Shown here: one piece after another, positions 63,141 to 64,000 of the stretch
Position numbering within the stretch: the stretch's first letter is position 1
Layout of the letters: the number at the start of each line of letters is the position of its first letter
Made by a program: the position numbers and the translations under genes
Source of the DNA: Stutzerimonas balearica DSM 6083
GTDB taxonomy: Bacteria > Pseudomonadota > Gammaproteobacteria > Pseudomonadales > Pseudomonadaceae
Assembly: GCF_000818015.1 (NCBI RefSeq)
Contig: NZ_CP007511.1
Coordinates: 1,598,001 to 1,662,000 of the forward strand
Length of the DNA stretch: 64,000 nt
Direction of reading: 5' to 3'
The notes under the pieces: generated by a model
Told to the model about the DNA's origin: nothing
The model's database searches: none
What the model saw: only the letters and a program-made list of their open reading frames with translations

Positions 63141-64000
63141 ATGGCATCCCTCGAATTGTGCAACGTCAACAAGCGCTACGCCGCCGGTCTGCCGGACACG
63201 CTCAAACACATCGACCTGAAGATCGACTCCGGCGAGTTCCTGATCCTGGTCGGGCCGTCCGGCTGCGGCAAATCCACACTGATGAACTGCATTGCCGGGC
63301 TGGAAGACATCAGCGGTGGCGAGATTCTCGTCGAAGGGCAGGACATCAGCGGCATGAGCCCGAAGGATCGGGACATCGCCATGGTGTTCCAGTCCTACGC
63401 GCTGTACCCGACGATGAACGTGCGCGACAACATCGCCTTCGGCCTGAAGATGCGCAAGGTGCCGCAGGAGCGGATCGATGAGGAGGTGGCGCGGGTCGCC
63501 AAGCTGCTGCAGATCGAACACCTGCTCATGCGCAAGCCCTCGCAGCTCTCCGGTGGCCAGCAGCAACGGGTGGCGATGGGCCGGGCGCTGGCGCGGCGGC
63601 CGAAGATCTACCTGTTCGACGAGCCGCTGTCGAACCTCGATGCCAAGTTGCGCGTGGAGATGCGCACCGAAATCAAGCTCATGCACCAGCGGCTGAAGAC
63701 CACCACGGTTTACGTGACCCACGATCAGATCGAGGCGATGACCCTCGGTGACAAGGTGGCGGTGATGAAGGACGGCATCGTCCAGCAGTTCGGTACACCG
63801 CAGCAGATCTACAACGACCCGGCCAACCTGTTCGTTGCCAGCTTCATCGGTTCGCCGCCGATGAACTTCATCCCGCTGCGTCTGCAGTGCCAGGGCGGCC
63901 AATGGCTGGCGATGCTCGAGAGTGCCGCCGGGGCTTCGGCCAAGACGGCGTGCGAACTGCCGCTTATGGTGGCCGACGCGGCCGAACTCGATGGCCGCGA
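63141..64000 (+). CDS. gtsD: Glucose ABC transporter ATPase GtsD (3' end cut by window edge)
   Basis: About 286 codons of a MalK/UgpC-type ATPase. Walker A GPSGCGKST (38-46), the LSGGQQQR signature (136-143), Walker B IYLFDEP (156-162) and the switch histidine in VYVTHDQ are visible, as is the start of the C-terminal OB-like regulatory domain (after about 240). Full-length relatives have about 380 residues, so about 100 residues are missing. In other pseudomonads oprB follows. Confidence 0.93.
   Translation, partial: MASLELCNVNKRYAAGLPDTLKHIDLKIDSGEFLILVGPSGCGKSTLMNCIAGLEDISGGEILVEGQDISGMSPKDRDIAMVFQSYALYPTMNVRDNIAFGLKMRKVPQERIDEEVARVAKLLQIEHLLMRKPSQLSGGQQQRVAMGRALARRPKIYLFDEPLSNLDAKLRVEMRTEIKLMHQRLKTTTVYVTHDQIEAMTLGDKVAVMKDGIVQQFGTPQQIYNDPANLFVASFIGSPPMNFIPLRLQCQGGQWLAMLESAAGASAKTACELPLMVADAAELDGR

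Overview
This is a 64 kb, GC-rich, gene-dense chromosomal window from a pseudomonad, most likely the Stutzerimonas (Pseudomonas) stutzeri group. The reasons are codon use, a MASE2-type CyaB cyclase, a 727-residue PlpD, a CpxR/CpxP-like/CpxA locus, and an Entner-Doudoroff glucose block (edd-glk-gltR-gtrS-gtsABCD) under a HexR-like site. No rRNA, tRNA, insertion sequence, prophage or CRISPR array was seen.

Layout. (1) 1-12,032, minus strand: an exopolysaccharide (EPS) operon read from right to left. It holds the initiating sugar-phosphate transferase (WcaJ-like), tyrosine phosphatase (Wzb), tyrosine autokinase (Wzc), GH5 glycosidase, pyruvyl transferase, Wzx-like flippase, an FrhB-like Fe-S/flavin protein, a Wzy-like polymerase, a GT2 transferase and a WecG/TagA/CpsF transferase cut by the window edge. 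This is the most strain-variable part. No outer-membrane export protein (Wza) is visible. (2) 12.4-24.2 kb: housekeeping genes, including a YegS lipid kinase, CheV, a MOSC protein, Slt lytic transglycosylase, the ABC-F protein Uup, a universal stress protein, a YafJ amidotransferase, and a VWA protein with a GFA protein. (3) 24.3-34.3 kb: MoxR ATPase, a DUF748 protein, CysK, AceK, a 41-residue ORF, GST, TapT (DTW), YbaN, a YecA/UPF0149 protein and RecQ. (4) 34.4-45.1 kb: a MarR regulator with a compact operator, PlpD, a SelW-like protein, an EamA transporter with a CsaA-like protein, AraC regulators, CyaB, a DUF962 protein, a DUF808 protein and TrkH. (5) 45.2-54.4 kb: YkgJ, nitroreductase, the CpxA/CpxP-like/CpxR set, YciI, a PHP phosphatase, YciO, a TrpRS with a cysteine motif like that of Fe-S TrpRS enzymes, ScpA and ScpB. 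(6) 54.7-64 kb: edd-glk-gltR-gtrS and the glucose ABC transporter gtsABC(D), with gtsD cut by the right edge.

The most interesting signals are mainly regulatory. A TTGTT-N3-AACAA motif occurs upstream of both edd and gltR. Hfq/Crc-type A-rich motifs lie at the start regions of edd, gltR, gtsA and one AraC gene. There is a CpxR-like direct repeat before the CpxP-like gene, overlapping MarR palindromes, a 13-bp perfect palindrome abutting a good sigma-70 promoter, and a strong hairpin just after wzc. Among proteins, the FrhB-like partner of the pyruvyl transferase and the cysteine-rich TrpRS deserve attention. I found no clear evidence of a wholly new system.
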